This document shows positions 34,622-44,260 of a stretch of DNA of 46,122 bases, in pieces. How positions within the stretch are numbered: the stretch's first letter is position 1; every line of letters begins with the position of its first letter. Both the position numbers and the translations under genes were made by a program. The stretch spans positions 1 through 46,122 of the forward strand of contig CAZHVS010000023.1 in NCBI GenBank assembly GCA_964536015.1, read 5' to 3'. The stretch comes from CAZHVS01 sp964536015 (lineage in GTDB: Bacteria > Bacteroidota > Ignavibacteria > Ignavibacteriales > Ignavibacteriaceae). The notes below the pieces were generated by a model that was given only the letters and a program-made list of their open reading frames with translations, was not told the DNA's origin and searched no databases.

Positions 34622-35787
34622 TTATTCATATCCAGAATTTTCTTAATCATTTTTTTTATTTGTTCGGCAGAAATAGAATTTATATCAAGGTCAGAAGAAA
34701 AACGATATTCCCTGCTAAGCATCTCCGGTCTATCAAGATTATTCATAATTTCTTCCGGATAAATATAATTTCCTTTATCAAAAATATTTGCTGGGTATGG
34801 ATGAAATCTGCCGAAGTGATTACCATTTGAGATGCAAATAAAAGGCACATTAGTGGCTGCTGCAATATGAACTGCCACTGAATCATTGCTAATTACAAAT
34901 TTCGAATCAGCTATAAGTTTGATAAATTGTAAGAGATTCGTTTTCCCTGCCATGTTAATTGTTCTCTCTGATGATAAATCAGCTAAAATTTCCTGCGCTG
35001 CTTCATAATCACTTTCAGCACCAGCAACTATTATCTTAAAGTCTGATTCCATTAATAAAAAGCTGCTCACCTCTCTGTAATTTACCGAACTCCATTTCCT
35101 ATAATCATTTTGTGCCCCGGGGAATATGACTACGTAATTTCCATAATTAATATATGGATTTATCTTTTCGGGATTTAATTCGGGTTTAATCAGATCAACT
35201 TTTTTGTTAAAAAGGTAACTAAAGAATTCGCGATTTCTTTCAAACTCAAAAAGATTTTCTTTTGATGATGGAAATAGTATGGTGTAATAAGAATCTGTCA
35301 GTAATTTTCTTTTCCATGAAGCATAACTATCAAGCGAACCTGTACAACCAATCCTGTTAATTGCTCTGCTCGCTCTGACAATTGAATCGCCGAATAATAA
35401 TTCTCTTGAATATGTTGTATCTATAACTGTTTCAAATCCACGCTTATTAATATTTTTTAAGAACCTGTATTTATAAATAATGTTTGAACGAAATTTCTTT
35501 CTATCCATCCAGATGAATTCATTAAATACATCTTTATCCATTTCCTCAGCAATATCTTTCCATATTGAATTTCCACACAAAGTTATTTTGGAATGTTGAT
35601 ATTTTTCATCTTCTCTGAATAATCTAAAATAGTTTCTGATTAAAATGTAATCTCCTATGGCATCGAGTCTTATTATTAATAAAGTTTTGTTTTTGACTTT
35701 TATTTTCCGAAAATGAAGAATTAAATCTATTATGACAAAAATTATATAATGAAAAAAATTGCGAACTTTAATAAAATAGATATTCAT
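34618..35787 (-). CDS. GT9 (heptosyltransferase-like) glycosyltransferase
   Basis: A 389-aa GT-B enzyme of the GT9 family, which moves heptose onto LPS inner core. An N-terminal basic segment of about 30 residues with some hydrophobic character precedes LLIIRLDAIGDYILI, the family's first strand. The second domain shows VVIFPGAQNDYRKWS and the ISNDSVAVHIAAATNVPFI motif that binds the nucleotide sugar. It overlaps neighbours on both sides by 4 bp (GT2 downstream, methyltransferase upstream). GmhA at 22.8 kb supports a heptose donor; the exact sugar is inferred. Confidence 0.87.
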   Translation of the reverse strand: MNIYFIKVRNFFHYIIFVIIDLILHFRKIKVKNKTLLIIRLDAIGDYILIRNYFRLFREDEKYQHSKITLCGNSIWKDIAEEMDKDVFNEFIWMDRKKFRSNIIYKYRFLKNINKRGFETVIDTTYSRELLFGDSIVRASRAINRIGCTGSLDSYASWKRKLLTDSYYTILFPSSKENLFEFERNREFFSYLFNKKVDLIKPELNPEKINPYINYGNYVVIFPGAQNDYRKWSSVNYREVSSFLLMESDFKIIVAGAESDYEAAQEILADLSSERTINMAGKTNLLQFIKLIADSKFVISNDSVAVHIAAATNVPFICISNGNHFGRFHPYPANIFDKGNYIYPEEIMNNLDRPEMLSREYRFSSDLDINSISAEQIKKMIKKILDMNK

Positions 35788-36581
35788 TTTGTTGATTGCA
35801 AAGTTTCTATAAATTTCTGATCATCATGAGTTTTACTTTTAAGACCAGGTTTTATGATCTTAATTAAACCAAATTTCTCTAATAAAGCTACAAGGTTAAG
35901 ATTTAATTGATTAAGCTTCTTTTTTGCAAATAAATGTAGTCCTCCATAGAAATAGTAATTTAAGTTGAACATTTCAGCCAGTTTATGAAGACTTTTATTA
36001 GTATAGAAAGCTATATGCTGCCCTCCTTCAAAGCTGTAATACCACCAATTTTCTGGTTCGGGAATTGGACTTGCGATAAGATGTGTAGAAAACAGAATGT
36101 TATCCGTTAAGTTAAGCATTTTCTTTACTTCATCTTGAGGATTATTAAAATGCTCGAATGATTCAAATGCTGTTAAGAGTTCATAACTTTTGTTTTCTTC
36201 AGTTTTATGTTCAAATCCTTGCGCAAAAAGATTTTTACAAAAAGGATCGTACCAAAAAAAATCAAAACCTTTGTCCCGCATAAGTCGTGTAAACACTCCA
36301 AATCCGCCAGCATAATCAAGAAATTTTTTCTTGGAATCAAAAAAAGAAAGCAATAAAGATGAAGTTTTTTTTGCAAAAAAATAATTTCTCTCAAGTAATC
36401 CTGTATCTGAAACATTTATTGGTGATTCATACGCTTCCTGAAGCCAGAATGGTTCTTCAGTAAATACAAAACCGCACTCTGAACATTGAAAATACTTAAT
36501 CTTATATTTCCTTAAAATCTTTTGTTCAAAAACTTCTTTAGAAGTCATTGAACATATTTTACAATTCATCACTGTAGTCAT
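35784..36581 (-). CDS. Class I SAM methyltransferase with N-terminal zinc ribbon
   Basis: A 265-aa protein. The N-terminal CKIC...CSECGF pairs probably bind zinc, as in many sugar C- or O-methyltransferases of polysaccharide loci. The Rossmann part has a motif I-like FLDYAGGFGVFTRLM (about 88-102), an acidic residue at DFFWYDPF, and YELLTAFESFEH. The C-terminal HIAFYTNKSLHKLAEM block is family-typical. It probably methylates a nucleotide-sugar or a glycan terminus. It is coupled to both neighbours by 4-bp overlaps. Confidence 0.85.
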   Translation of the reverse strand: MTTVMNCKICSMTSKEVFEQKILRKYKIKYFQCSECGFVFTEEPFWLQEAYESPINVSDTGLLERNYFFAKKTSSLLLSFFDSKKKFLDYAGGFGVFTRLMRDKGFDFFWYDPFCKNLFAQGFEHKTEENKSYELLTAFESFEHFNNPQDEVKKMLNLTDNILFSTHLIASPIPEPENWWYYSFEGGQHIAFYTNKSLHKLAEMFNLNYYFYGGLHLFAKKKLNQLNLNLVALLEKFGLIKIIKPGLKSKTHDDQKFIETLQSTK

Positions 36582-37942
36582 TTATTCCAGATTCCAGTAG
36601 CTGTTTCTCTAATTATTTTTCTGCATTGAACAGGAGCCCAGATTGAAGCAATTACAAGGCACAAACAGGTTGCCAATACAATTCCTGTGGATTGCAACTC
36701 CATTATTTTTGAAAAATAGATAGCAAGCGGAATATTAATAATTGCTGTGAAAATTGAAGAATAGTATTGCAATTTTATTTTTCCAATTCCATTTAAAAAA
36801 TATGCAAACACATTATTCCAGTTAGATATAATTGTAAATATCCCCATTGTTAATGATAATGCAAAAGGAATTTTTATTGTTTTGCCTATCCAGATTGAAT
36901 AAAAATATTCTGCAAACACTATCATCAATAAAGTAATTATTGAAAAACCCAACCATATTGCAAGCAATGTTTTAAGTGTCTTTTTTATCCATGTCATTTC
37001 TTTTTTTATATAAGCTTCGGTAAAGGCAGACCAGAAAGGTGTTAGTAAAACCGAGAAGACCATTGGAATAAAGTAGAAATATCTATATGCAATATTAAAG
37101 ACAGTTACTTCTTCAGGACCATATAATTGAGTAATGATAAAATTGTTTGCTGTAAATACAATTAATCCTGAAACCTGTATTACAAAAAATTGGTATCCGA
37201 TTTTTGTCAAACTTCTTGATAATGATTTGGTAATGAAATCCTTTGCGGGAGATATTTCATTAAACTCATTTTTAAATAAAAATACAGTAGCCAGAATGAA
37301 AACAAATATTGGAATAAGAACAGCCGTCAAACCAAAAACTAAAAAGGAATTATCCCCATACTTTAATAAAAATAAAATTGCCAATACTGAAAACACGTTG
37401 ACAACCAATGTCAGCAAACCATTTATAGCAGGCTTTTGATGAGCGTTAATAACAGAATTAATTAGCTTTAAAAGTACTTGCAGAACAAATAGAGAAAGAA
37501 CAATCGTCATGAATGGTTTTAATATATTGTGCAATTCTTCAGGGGCTTTCAAAATTGTATTCCAATCGAGAAATTGGTTTACAATAATTAATAAAACAAT
37601 TACAATAACAGCTATTTTACTAAACGCCCAATACGCTGTACTCACATATCTTTTGGCAAGTTCTTTATTTTCAATTGCCAGTGCTTCACTAAGTTTATTC
37701 CGTAAACCATTTCCTATTCCAAAATCCAGATAACCCAGCCATAGTAATACTGAACTTATTGTCATCCATACTCCATACTGAACATTGCCTAAATATTGAA
37801 GACTAAGGGAGACTATGAATAAAGTAAGTATAAAATTAAAAAAGTGAAAAATTCCGAGCCAGAAGATATTGGTCTTTGCCTTTGCTGTTCTTACAGAAGA
37901 ATTCCCTTTGATTACAGATATTATATTTTGAAGGTAATACAA
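36578..37942 (-). CDS. Polysaccharide flippase (Wzx/MATE-like)
   Basis: A 454-aa membrane protein with about 12 hydrophobic segments, matching the oligosaccharide flippase/polysaccharide export family (PF01943/PF13440). The first membrane helix is preceded by a basic cytoplasmic stretch (KGNSSVRTAKAKTNIFW). The start is TTG 37942; an in-frame stop lies four codons upstream, so it cannot extend further. It would flip lipid-linked sugar units across the inner membrane. First gene of the minus-strand unit, overlapping the methyltransferase by 4 bp. No polymerase (Wzy) gene was seen in the window. Confidence 0.88.
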   Translation of the reverse strand: MYYLQNIISVIKGNSSVRTAKAKTNIFWLGIFHFFNFILTLFIVSLSLQYLGNVQYGVWMTISSVLLWLGYLDFGIGNGLRNKLSEALAIENKELAKRYVSTAYWAFSKIAVIVIVLLIIVNQFLDWNTILKAPEELHNILKPFMTIVLSLFVLQVLLKLINSVINAHQKPAINGLLTLVVNVFSVLAILFLLKYGDNSFLVFGLTAVLIPIFVFILATVFLFKNEFNEISPAKDFITKSLSRSLTKIGYQFFVIQVSGLIVFTANNFIITQLYGPEEVTVFNIAYRYFYFIPMVFSVLLTPFWSAFTEAYIKKEMTWIKKTLKTLLAIWLGFSIITLLMIVFAEYFYSIWIGKTIKIPFALSLTMGIFTIISNWNNVFAYFLNGIGKIKLQYYSSIFTAIINIPLAIYFSKIMELQSTGIVLATCLCLVIASIWAPVQCRKIIRETATGIWNK

Positions 37943-38051
37943 GCTTCTTTCTTAATAATTATTTAACAAATAATTTTTGTGAAGTAAAATTAATAAACTC
38001 ATTTGTATAAAACATTCTTATTTTCGCTTACTGAAATTTACTTTTTTCTAA

Positions 38052-38915
38052 ATGAAATACATAGTTGTAATTAATACATTTAATCGAAAAACTGAAATTG
38101 TTGAACGTGCACTTTTATCAGCATTAAAACAAAAATTTGCTCCGGAAAAAGTAATTTTAATTGATCAAAATTTGGTTGAGTTAATTTTAAAAGAAGAAAT
38201 AACGAATAATCTTTTATTTTGCAGACAAAAGACAAATCATAAAGCAGTTTCTTCTGCACGTAATAGTCTTGTTATTCCTGAAGCTACTGATTGGATTGTT
38301 TTCTGTGATGATGATGGTTATTTAAACGATGATTATTCAGTTACACTTAAAAATATTATTCAAGAAAATCCTTCTATTGAGATTGCTGCAGGAAGCATAA
38401 AAAGAGAAGACACGAATGATTTTTATTCCCTTCGTCATAAAAAAGGAGGAAGTTTAAAACACTTTCGTAACACAAAAAACTTGATGGGTTCAAACTTTGC
38501 AGTTAAAGCAGAGGTATTCAATAAGTTAAATCGCTTTGATGAAAATTTTGGTGTTGGTTCCTACTGGGGAAGCAGCGAGGAAACTGATTTTTGCTGGAAA
38601 GCTTTTTTTAATAGTGTTAACATGGAATTCTTCAGCGAATTATTCATCTTCCACGCTCCACCTTTTAATGAAGAGCTTTTTAATGGATTTAAAAAAGCTT
38701 TTAAGTATGGAGTTGGTAAAGGAGGACTTGTTTGGAAATGGCTTATCAAAGAAAAAAAAATAATTGTTTTTTACGAGTTGGCTGAAATGCTAATCGTCCC
38801 TTTTATCCAGATCGCAAGAGGAATTTTTACACTTAAGCCGGCTCTGGCAATTAATAATGTCGCTACAATATCAGGAAGAGTATATGGACTTATAAAAGCA
38901 TTGTTCAAAAATTAG
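38052..38915 (+). CDS. GT2 glycosyltransferase
   Basis: A 287-aa family 2 transferase. The N-terminal VVINTFNRKTEIVERALLSAL, SSARNSL and the acidic FCDDDGY (DxD-like) motif fit the GT-A fold. FAVKAEVFNKLNRFDENFG and the GSSEETDFCWKAF block (with the catalytic ED) complete the domain. The C-terminus is hydrophobic. It is transcribed away from the flippase across a 109-bp gap and overlaps the next, convergent GT2 gene by 4 bp. The sugar is unknown. Confidence 0.87.
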   Translation: MKYIVVINTFNRKTEIVERALLSALKQKFAPEKVILIDQNLVELILKEEITNNLLFCRQKTNHKAVSSARNSLVIPEATDWIVFCDDDGYLNDDYSVTLKNIIQENPSIEIAAGSIKREDTNDFYSLRHKKGGSLKHFRNTKNLMGSNFAVKAEVFNKLNRFDENFGVGSYWGSSEETDFCWKAFFNSVNMEFFSELFIFHAPPFNEELFNGFKKAFKYGVGKGGLVWKWLIKEKKIIVFYELAEMLIVPFIQIARGIFTLKPALAINNVATISGRVYGLIKALFKN

Positions 38916-39685
38916 CCTTTGTATTTTAGTCTTTTCAATCTTCCTAATAAATTTTTTAAACCAATTAAAACCAATATTTTTCTGAAAGAATAAAGAATCA
39001 CTCTCATTATCATTCCAGAAATATTTTTAAATCCTAACATTTTATTTTCTTTAAGAGAGTGATAACATTCTTTAATTCCATGAAATTCATTTTTTACAGA
39101 TTGACCTGTTCCCTCCATTAAAACTACTGGCTCGCAATCAATATACATCCCTTTAATCCCTGCTTTAATCATTCGTACAATTAAATCGAAATCCATTCCA
39201 ACTTTTTTGTTTGTATTAAAAAATCCTATGTTGTCAAAAATTTCTTTTCTAAAAATCATTGTAGGATGAAGATAAGGCATTCCTCTGCCAAGACTTATTT
39301 TCCTTGGTTTTACAATTAATGATCCTCCATAAATATCATTAAGTAAAAGATTTGAATGAGTAAATCCATATTCTTTGTTCTCTTTAAAGAAAGAAAGACT
39401 CTCCTGTAAATAGTTTTCATTTAATAAAACATCGCCACTATTAAGAAACATTAAATATTTCCCATTCGAAACCCGTATTCCTTTATTAAATGCGTCTGCA
39501 ATACCATTATCAGGTTCTGACAGAACAACACCATTGTACGTCTTAAGAAAATCTTTTGCAGCAAGATCTCTTCCGCCATTAATAACAACGGATTCGATTA
39601 CCTCTGTTTTAGGAATTGAGTTAAGAGTTTTTTTCAATTCTTCGTAATTATTATAAGTAATTGTAATTATTGAGATTAATTTCAT
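38912..39685 (-). CDS. GT2 glycosyltransferase
   Basis: A 257-aa family 2 transferase of the WcaA-like type. SIITITYNNYEELKKTLNSI opens the GT-A fold, EPDNGIADAFNKGI is the usual second block, and FLNSGDVL takes the place of the DxD motif. MPYLHPTMIFRKE and VGMDFDLIVRMIKAG are the catalytic-region blocks. The C-terminal helix is basic and hydrophobic. It is divergent from the GT9 gene at 39823, with 137 bp between. The specificity is unknown. Confidence 0.88.
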   Translation of the reverse strand: MKLISIITITYNNYEELKKTLNSIPKTEVIESVVINGGRDLAAKDFLKTYNGVVLSEPDNGIADAFNKGIRVSNGKYLMFLNSGDVLLNENYLQESLSFFKENKEYGFTHSNLLLNDIYGGSLIVKPRKISLGRGMPYLHPTMIFRKEIFDNIGFFNTNKKVGMDFDLIVRMIKAGIKGMYIDCEPVVLMEGTGQSVKNEFHGIKECYHSLKENKMLGFKNISGMIMRVILYSFRKILVLIGLKNLLGRLKRLKYKG

Positions 39686-39822
39686 TAAATGATTTTATAT
39701 TTTTGAATACACAAACAAGATATTTTTTATTAAACAATAGAATCTAAGAAACTTTTTATAATGAATGAAACTTTTTTGTCATACTGCCTGTCTACAAAAA
39801 TAAGATTTTTTAGGTTGCGGGT

Positions 39823-40905
39823 ATGAAACTAAGAGGAAAGAAAATCCTTAAATTAGTAGACCGTTATGCGGGAATTCCACTTTTATTTTTAATTGGATTT
39901 TTCAAGATAAGAAGAAAACTTCCTGAACAAATCAACAATATTGGAATTCTGCTTACACCCGCTATTGGTGATACTATTCTTTGCCAGGCACTGTTAAAAG
40001 ATATTAAAAAAACTTCTCCATCAACCAGGATTACTTTGTTTGCCGATTCATCTATAACAGAAGTTTGCAACCTGATAGGATTTTCTGATGAAATTGTAGA
40101 AATAAATCTATCTGACATTATACAAACAATAAAAACAATTCGCTTAAAAAATTTTGATATTTTTATTGATTGTGCCCAGTGGTCTAAAACTATGGCTTTA
40201 ATTTCTTTCTTCTCAGATTCAAAATATTTAATAGGATTCAAAACAAAAGGACAGGGCTTACACTTTATTTTTGACACTGCAATCGAACATTTAAATACTG
40301 TTCATGAAATTTATAATTTCAAAAACTTAAACTTTTTTTCCCCATCTAAAACGGAGCTCCCTTTAATCAAGATTGAAGAAGAAGTCGGAAAAATTTCAAA
40401 TCGTGTTGTTTTACATACTGTGCCCGGTGGATATCGTTCATATTTAAAAGAATGGAGCAATGAAAACTGGAGAAAAATAATCTTTTATTTAATTGAAAAT
40501 AAATTTGAGATATATTTAACCGGAAGCAAAAGCGATATTATTAAAATTGATAATCTTATAAAGGATATTAATGGAAAGATTTTTAATGTTGCCGGCAAAC
40601 TCAACATTCAAGATACAGCTAAACTATTAAATAGTTCAGTATTAGTAATTAGTGTTAACACAGGAATTATGCATCTTGCATCTGCATTAAATTGTAATTT
40701 AATTGCATTGCATGGTCCAACAAACGCGAAACGATGGGGACCACTAAATAATAATTCTGTCTCCATTCAAAGTAATTATCATTGTTCGCCTTGTTTAAAT
40801 CTTGGTTTTGAGTATAATTGCAATGATGATACTGGAGAATGCATGAATGCAATCGAGCTCGAAACTGTAATAAATGAAATCAACAAATTTTTGCAATTAT
40901 CTTAA
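39823..40905 (+). CDS. GT9 (heptosyltransferase-like) glycosyltransferase
   Basis: A 360-aa GT9 enzyme, shorter than the one at 34618 and not very similar to it. GILLTPAIGDTILCQALL starts the first Rossmann domain. The second has HTVPGGYRSYLKEWSNENW and ISVNTGIMHLASALNCNLI, ALHGPTNAKRWGP, typical of ADP-heptose:LPS heptosyltransferases. The Cys cluster near the C-terminus (HCSPC...NCNDDTGECM) is also seen in many GT9 proteins. The sugar-transferase gene follows after 5 bp, so they are an operon. Confidence 0.88.
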   Translation: MKLRGKKILKLVDRYAGIPLLFLIGFFKIRRKLPEQINNIGILLTPAIGDTILCQALLKDIKKTSPSTRITLFADSSITEVCNLIGFSDEIVEINLSDIIQTIKTIRLKNFDIFIDCAQWSKTMALISFFSDSKYLIGFKTKGQGLHFIFDTAIEHLNTVHEIYNFKNLNFFSPSKTELPLIKIEEEVGKISNRVVLHTVPGGYRSYLKEWSNENWRKIIFYLIENKFEIYLTGSKSDIIKIDNLIKDINGKIFNVAGKLNIQDTAKLLNSSVLVISVNTGIMHLASALNCNLIALHGPTNAKRWGPLNNNSVSIQSNYHCSPCLNLGFEYNCNDDTGECMNAIELETVINEINKFLQLS

Positions 40906-40910
40906 ACGTT

Positions 40911-42305
40911 ATGATAACAAATCAAAAATCACTTGGTTATATTAAAATATTAACAGACTTACTTTTCCTGAGTGGAAGCTTTATAATTGCTGCAGATTTA
41001 TCACAGTCTTTACAGACTTTGATAGAACGGCCACAAATGTTTGTGCTTTTATTACTTCAAAATTTACTGTGGTATTTTACTACAAAGTCGACAAATTTTT
41101 ATGATGAATTTTCTTCACGCTACCTTTCTGGTACTTTTGTAGAATTAATTAAAAACACTTTTGCCCAAACTGCGTTATCAATTGTTTTTATATTCGTAAT
41201 TAAAGAAAATCTTTTTACCAGAAATTTTATAATTCTCTACTCTGCTATTCTTTTTGTTTCTGTTTTTGGTCGTACAACAATTTTAAAAAAGATTTTTTCA
41301 ACGGCACAAAAGCAATCTGGCAATATTAGAAACATTATAATAATTGGTGCAAGTGAAGCTGGCAACAAATTCCTTAATTTACTTAAAAACAATCCCGACT
41401 TTGGTTATAACTTTATTGGTTTTGTCGATAACAACTTAAATGCAACCGATAAAAACATTCTTGGCAAACTTAATGAACTGGAAAAATTAATTCACACCAA
41501 TAAAATTGAAGAAGCAATAATAACTCTTCCCAACAGTGAATATAATCAGCTTGAAGATATAATTTATACCTGTAATAAAAATGCCGTACGGGTACACATA
41601 ATTCCTGATTACTTTAAATTTATTTCAAAAAAATTTCGTATAAGTTTACTTGGCGATTTACCTGTAATTACTGTACGAAATGAACCGCTTGAAGAAATCC
41701 ACTGGAAAATATTAAAAAGAACTTTTGATATAATTGTATCAATATTTGTAATCGTACTGGTTGTTTCCTGGTTGTTTCCTTTAATTATTATCATACAAAA
41801 ACTAACTTCAAAAGGACCAGCATTTTTTGTTCAGGATAGAATTGGAAAAGGGAATCAACCATTCAAATGCTTCAAGTTCAGAACTATGACCACAACTACA
41901 TGGACAAAATTTATTCCTACTTCAAAGAATGACCCGCGTGTTACAAAATTCGGAAAATTTTTACGACGCTCAAATCTTGATGAACTTCCTCAGATTTTTA
42001 ATGTGCTAATTGGAAATATGTCGCTTGTTGGACCACGTCCTCATCCAATACCTTACAACAATATGTACAAAGAAATTGTTGATGAACTGAGATTGCGTCA
42101 TCTTGTAAAGCCGGGAATAACCGGATGGGCACAAATACACGGATTACGGGGTGACGTTCAGGACGAAGAAGAAAATAAAAACCGTATAAGAAAACGTGTT
42201 GAATACGACATCTGGTATATTGAGAATTGGTCGTTCTGGCTTGATATAGAAATCATTCTTTTAACTGTATGGCAAATGATTAAAGCCGATACAAAAGGAT
42301 TTTAA
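40911..42305 (+). CDS. Polyprenyl-phosphate sugar-1-phosphate transferase (WcaJ/WbaP-like)
   Basis: A 464-aa initiating phosphoglycosyl transferase. About four N-terminal membrane helices (to about 130), a central Rossmann-like CoA_binding_3 region (IIIGASEAGNKF, about 143-154) and a C-terminal catalytic domain starting with a membrane helix near 280. The catalytic part has DRIGKGNQPFKCFKFRTM, RRSNLDELPQIFNVL and MSLVGPRPHP. It loads the first sugar phosphate (often glucose or galactose) on undecaprenyl phosphate at the inner membrane, and should start the glycan exported by the flippase at 36578. Confidence 0.92.
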   Translation: MITNQKSLGYIKILTDLLFLSGSFIIAADLSQSLQTLIERPQMFVLLLLQNLLWYFTTKSTNFYDEFSSRYLSGTFVELIKNTFAQTALSIVFIFVIKENLFTRNFIILYSAILFVSVFGRTTILKKIFSTAQKQSGNIRNIIIIGASEAGNKFLNLLKNNPDFGYNFIGFVDNNLNATDKNILGKLNELEKLIHTNKIEEAIITLPNSEYNQLEDIIYTCNKNAVRVHIIPDYFKFISKKFRISLLGDLPVITVRNEPLEEIHWKILKRTFDIIVSIFVIVLVVSWLFPLIIIIQKLTSKGPAFFVQDRIGKGNQPFKCFKFRTMTTTTWTKFIPTSKNDPRVTKFGKFLRRSNLDELPQIFNVLIGNMSLVGPRPHPIPYNNMYKEIVDELRLRHLVKPGITGWAQIHGLRGDVQDEEENKNRIRKRVEYDIWYIENWSFWLDIEIILLTVWQMIKADTKGF

Positions 42306-42308
42306 GGA

Positions 42309-42812
42309 TTACTCGCTTTTTTCTGTTTTTCTTGCCGATGTAAATTTTTTCAAATCGTAGTCTATTGTTTTTTTGGGCATTTTCATTCTTATTAAAGGAA
42401 CGCTTGCTTTCCTGAAAAACTCTTCGGCTTTTGTATCGTGATAATCTGAAAAGATTATTACATCTTTAATTCCTGCGGCTACAAGAGCTTTTGCACAATT
42501 TGTACATGGCATATTGGTTACATAAGCTGTAGCTCCGGCTGTATTTACACCGTTCGATGAACATTGAAGTATGGCATTCATCTCTGCGTGTATTGTTCTT
42601 ATACAATGATTATCCACTACCCAGCAACCAACATCATCACAATGATCATCTCCCGGAATTGAGCCATTATATCCTGTTGACAAAATTTGTCTGTCCTTTA
42701 CAAGCACACAACCGCAATGCATTCTTGGACAGGTTGAACGTTCTGACACAAGCATTGCAACTTTTAAGAAATATTGATCCCATGATGGACGCACTCGTCG
42801 TTTTGATGCCAT
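42309..42812 (-). CDS. Deoxycytidylate (dCMP) deaminase
   Basis: A 167-aa zinc deaminase of the cytidine/deoxycytidylate family, probably converting dCMP to dUMP for thymidylate synthesis. RPSWDQYFLKVAMLVSERSTCPR opens the domain. The zinc site is HAEMNAIL (His and catalytic Glu) with PCTNCAKAL (two Cys). The extra CGCVLVKDR and DDVGCWVVDNHCIRT segments fit dCMP deaminases, where the longer insert helps bind substrate or effector. Its 3' end is 3 bp from the sugar-transferase stop (convergent). Divergent from hflX. Confidence 0.9.
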   Translation of the reverse strand: MASKRRVRPSWDQYFLKVAMLVSERSTCPRMHCGCVLVKDRQILSTGYNGSIPGDDHCDDVGCWVVDNHCIRTIHAEMNAILQCSSNGVNTAGATAYVTNMPCTNCAKALVAAGIKDVIIFSDYHDTKAEEFFRKASVPLIRMKMPKKTIDYDLKKFTSARKTEKSE

Positions 42813-42981
42813 TACTTTTCCTTTAGTTTTAATTTTTATTGCTTAAAATTAAAAAGATTACTTAAACCATAAAACTTATTAATTTCATTCTTTGTTGATT
42901 AACCAATTTACTACTTAGTTTTTCCAGATATTAAATCATATTTTTCAAAGTAACATTTTTATTTTTTTAACAACACGTTTA

Positions 42982-44241
42982 ATGATAGACATAAAAATAA
43001 AAAAACCAGAGCGTGCCGTTCTTGTTGCTCTTAAAACGAAAGATAAATCTAAAGAGATTGTTAACGAGCATCTTGATGAACTGGAAGAACTTGCAAATAC
43101 AGCGGGAGCTGAAACTATAATTAAAATAATTCAGGATAGATATGCTCCTGATTCAGCTTTTTATATTGGCAAAGGAAAAGCAGAAGAGATTGCTCAGCTT
43201 GCAGAACTAAACAACATAGATATAATCATTTTTGATGATGATCTTTCCCCCGTTCATTCACGAAATCTTGAAAGAGTTATAAACCGAAAGATTGTTGACA
43301 GAAGTGCATTAATACTTGATATATTTGCATTGAGAGCAAGAACCAAAGAAGCTAAAACCCAGGTTGAACTTGCACAGTATGAATACCTGCTGCCAAGACT
43401 TACGCGTGCGTGGACGCATCTTTCAAAACAGTATGGTGGAATTGGGACAAAAGGACCTGGCGAAACACAAATTGAAACCGACAGAAGAATTGTAAGAGAC
43501 AGAATAAGTCATCTTAAACAGAAACTTGATAAGATAGAATCTCAAAGACAGATACAAACTAAAAGCCGTGGAGATGTTTTTCGCGTTTCAATTGTTGGTT
43601 ATACTAATGCAGGAAAATCCACATTATTTAATTTACTTACCAGTGCTGACGTTTTTGCCGAAGATAAACTGTTCGCAACTTTAGATTCCACTACAAGAGC
43701 GGTTGATATTGAAAAGGATTTAAAGATACTTATAAGTGATACAGTCGGATTTATTCGCAAATTACCTCATAACCTTGTGGCATCTTTTAAAAGTACGCTA
43801 AATGAAGTAAGAGAAGCAGATTTAATTCTTCATCTTATTGATGTTTCTCATCCATTTTATGAAGATCATTTAAGAGTTGTAATTGAGACATTAAGAGAAT
43901 TAGATTGTGATAAAAAACTAAACCTAAAAGTGTTTAATAAAATAGATTTAATTGAAGATAAGTCACGAATAGAATATATAATGAACACTTATCCCGGATC
44001 AGTAATTATTTCTGCGAAGAGAGGAATAAATATTAACAATCTGCTTGAAGCGATAAAGAAGCAAATGACAAAAGAATCTAAAGAGCAGCAAGTAAGATTA
44101 AACCTTGAAGACACAAAGACACTGGCAAGAATACATTCACTTGCAAAAGTAACTTCAGTTAAGTACAGCAGTAAAACAATGCTTATAAAATTCAAAGCAG
44201 AAAAAGATAATTTAGAAAAAATTAAAAAATTAATCAGTTAA
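42982..44241 (+). CDS. hflX: Ribosome-associated GTPase HflX
   Basis: A 419-aa GTPase of the HflX family that splits or rescues stalled ribosomes under stress. The N-terminal HflX domain (FYIGKGKAEEIAQL, IIIFDDDLSPVHSRNLE) and the linker coiled coil (GGIGTKGPGETQIETDRRIVRDRI) precede a G domain with the P-loop GYTNAGKST (from residue 206). DTVGFIRKLPHNLVASFKST is the switch II region, and NKIDL is the base-recognition motif. A C-terminal domain of about 60 residues completes it. Its stop is 19 bp before the ammonia-lyase. Confidence 0.95.
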   Translation: MIDIKIKKPERAVLVALKTKDKSKEIVNEHLDELEELANTAGAETIIKIIQDRYAPDSAFYIGKGKAEEIAQLAELNNIDIIIFDDDLSPVHSRNLERVINRKIVDRSALILDIFALRARTKEAKTQVELAQYEYLLPRLTRAWTHLSKQYGGIGTKGPGETQIETDRRIVRDRISHLKQKLDKIESQRQIQTKSRGDVFRVSIVGYTNAGKSTLFNLLTSADVFAEDKLFATLDSTTRAVDIEKDLKILISDTVGFIRKLPHNLVASFKSTLNEVREADLILHLIDVSHPFYEDHLRVVIETLRELDCDKKLNLKVFNKIDLIEDKSRIEYIMNTYPGSVIISAKRGININNLLEAIKKQMTKESKEQQVRLNLEDTKTLARIHSLAKVTSVKYSSKTMLIKFKAEKDNLEKIKKLIS

Positions 44242-44260
44242 CAAATTCCAAGGAGAATAT

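Noticed and set aside
39864..40277. 137-aa ORF on the minus strand
   Set aside because: Antisense shadow of the GT9 gene, with low-complexity Ile/Lys/Ser-rich translation and no family features.
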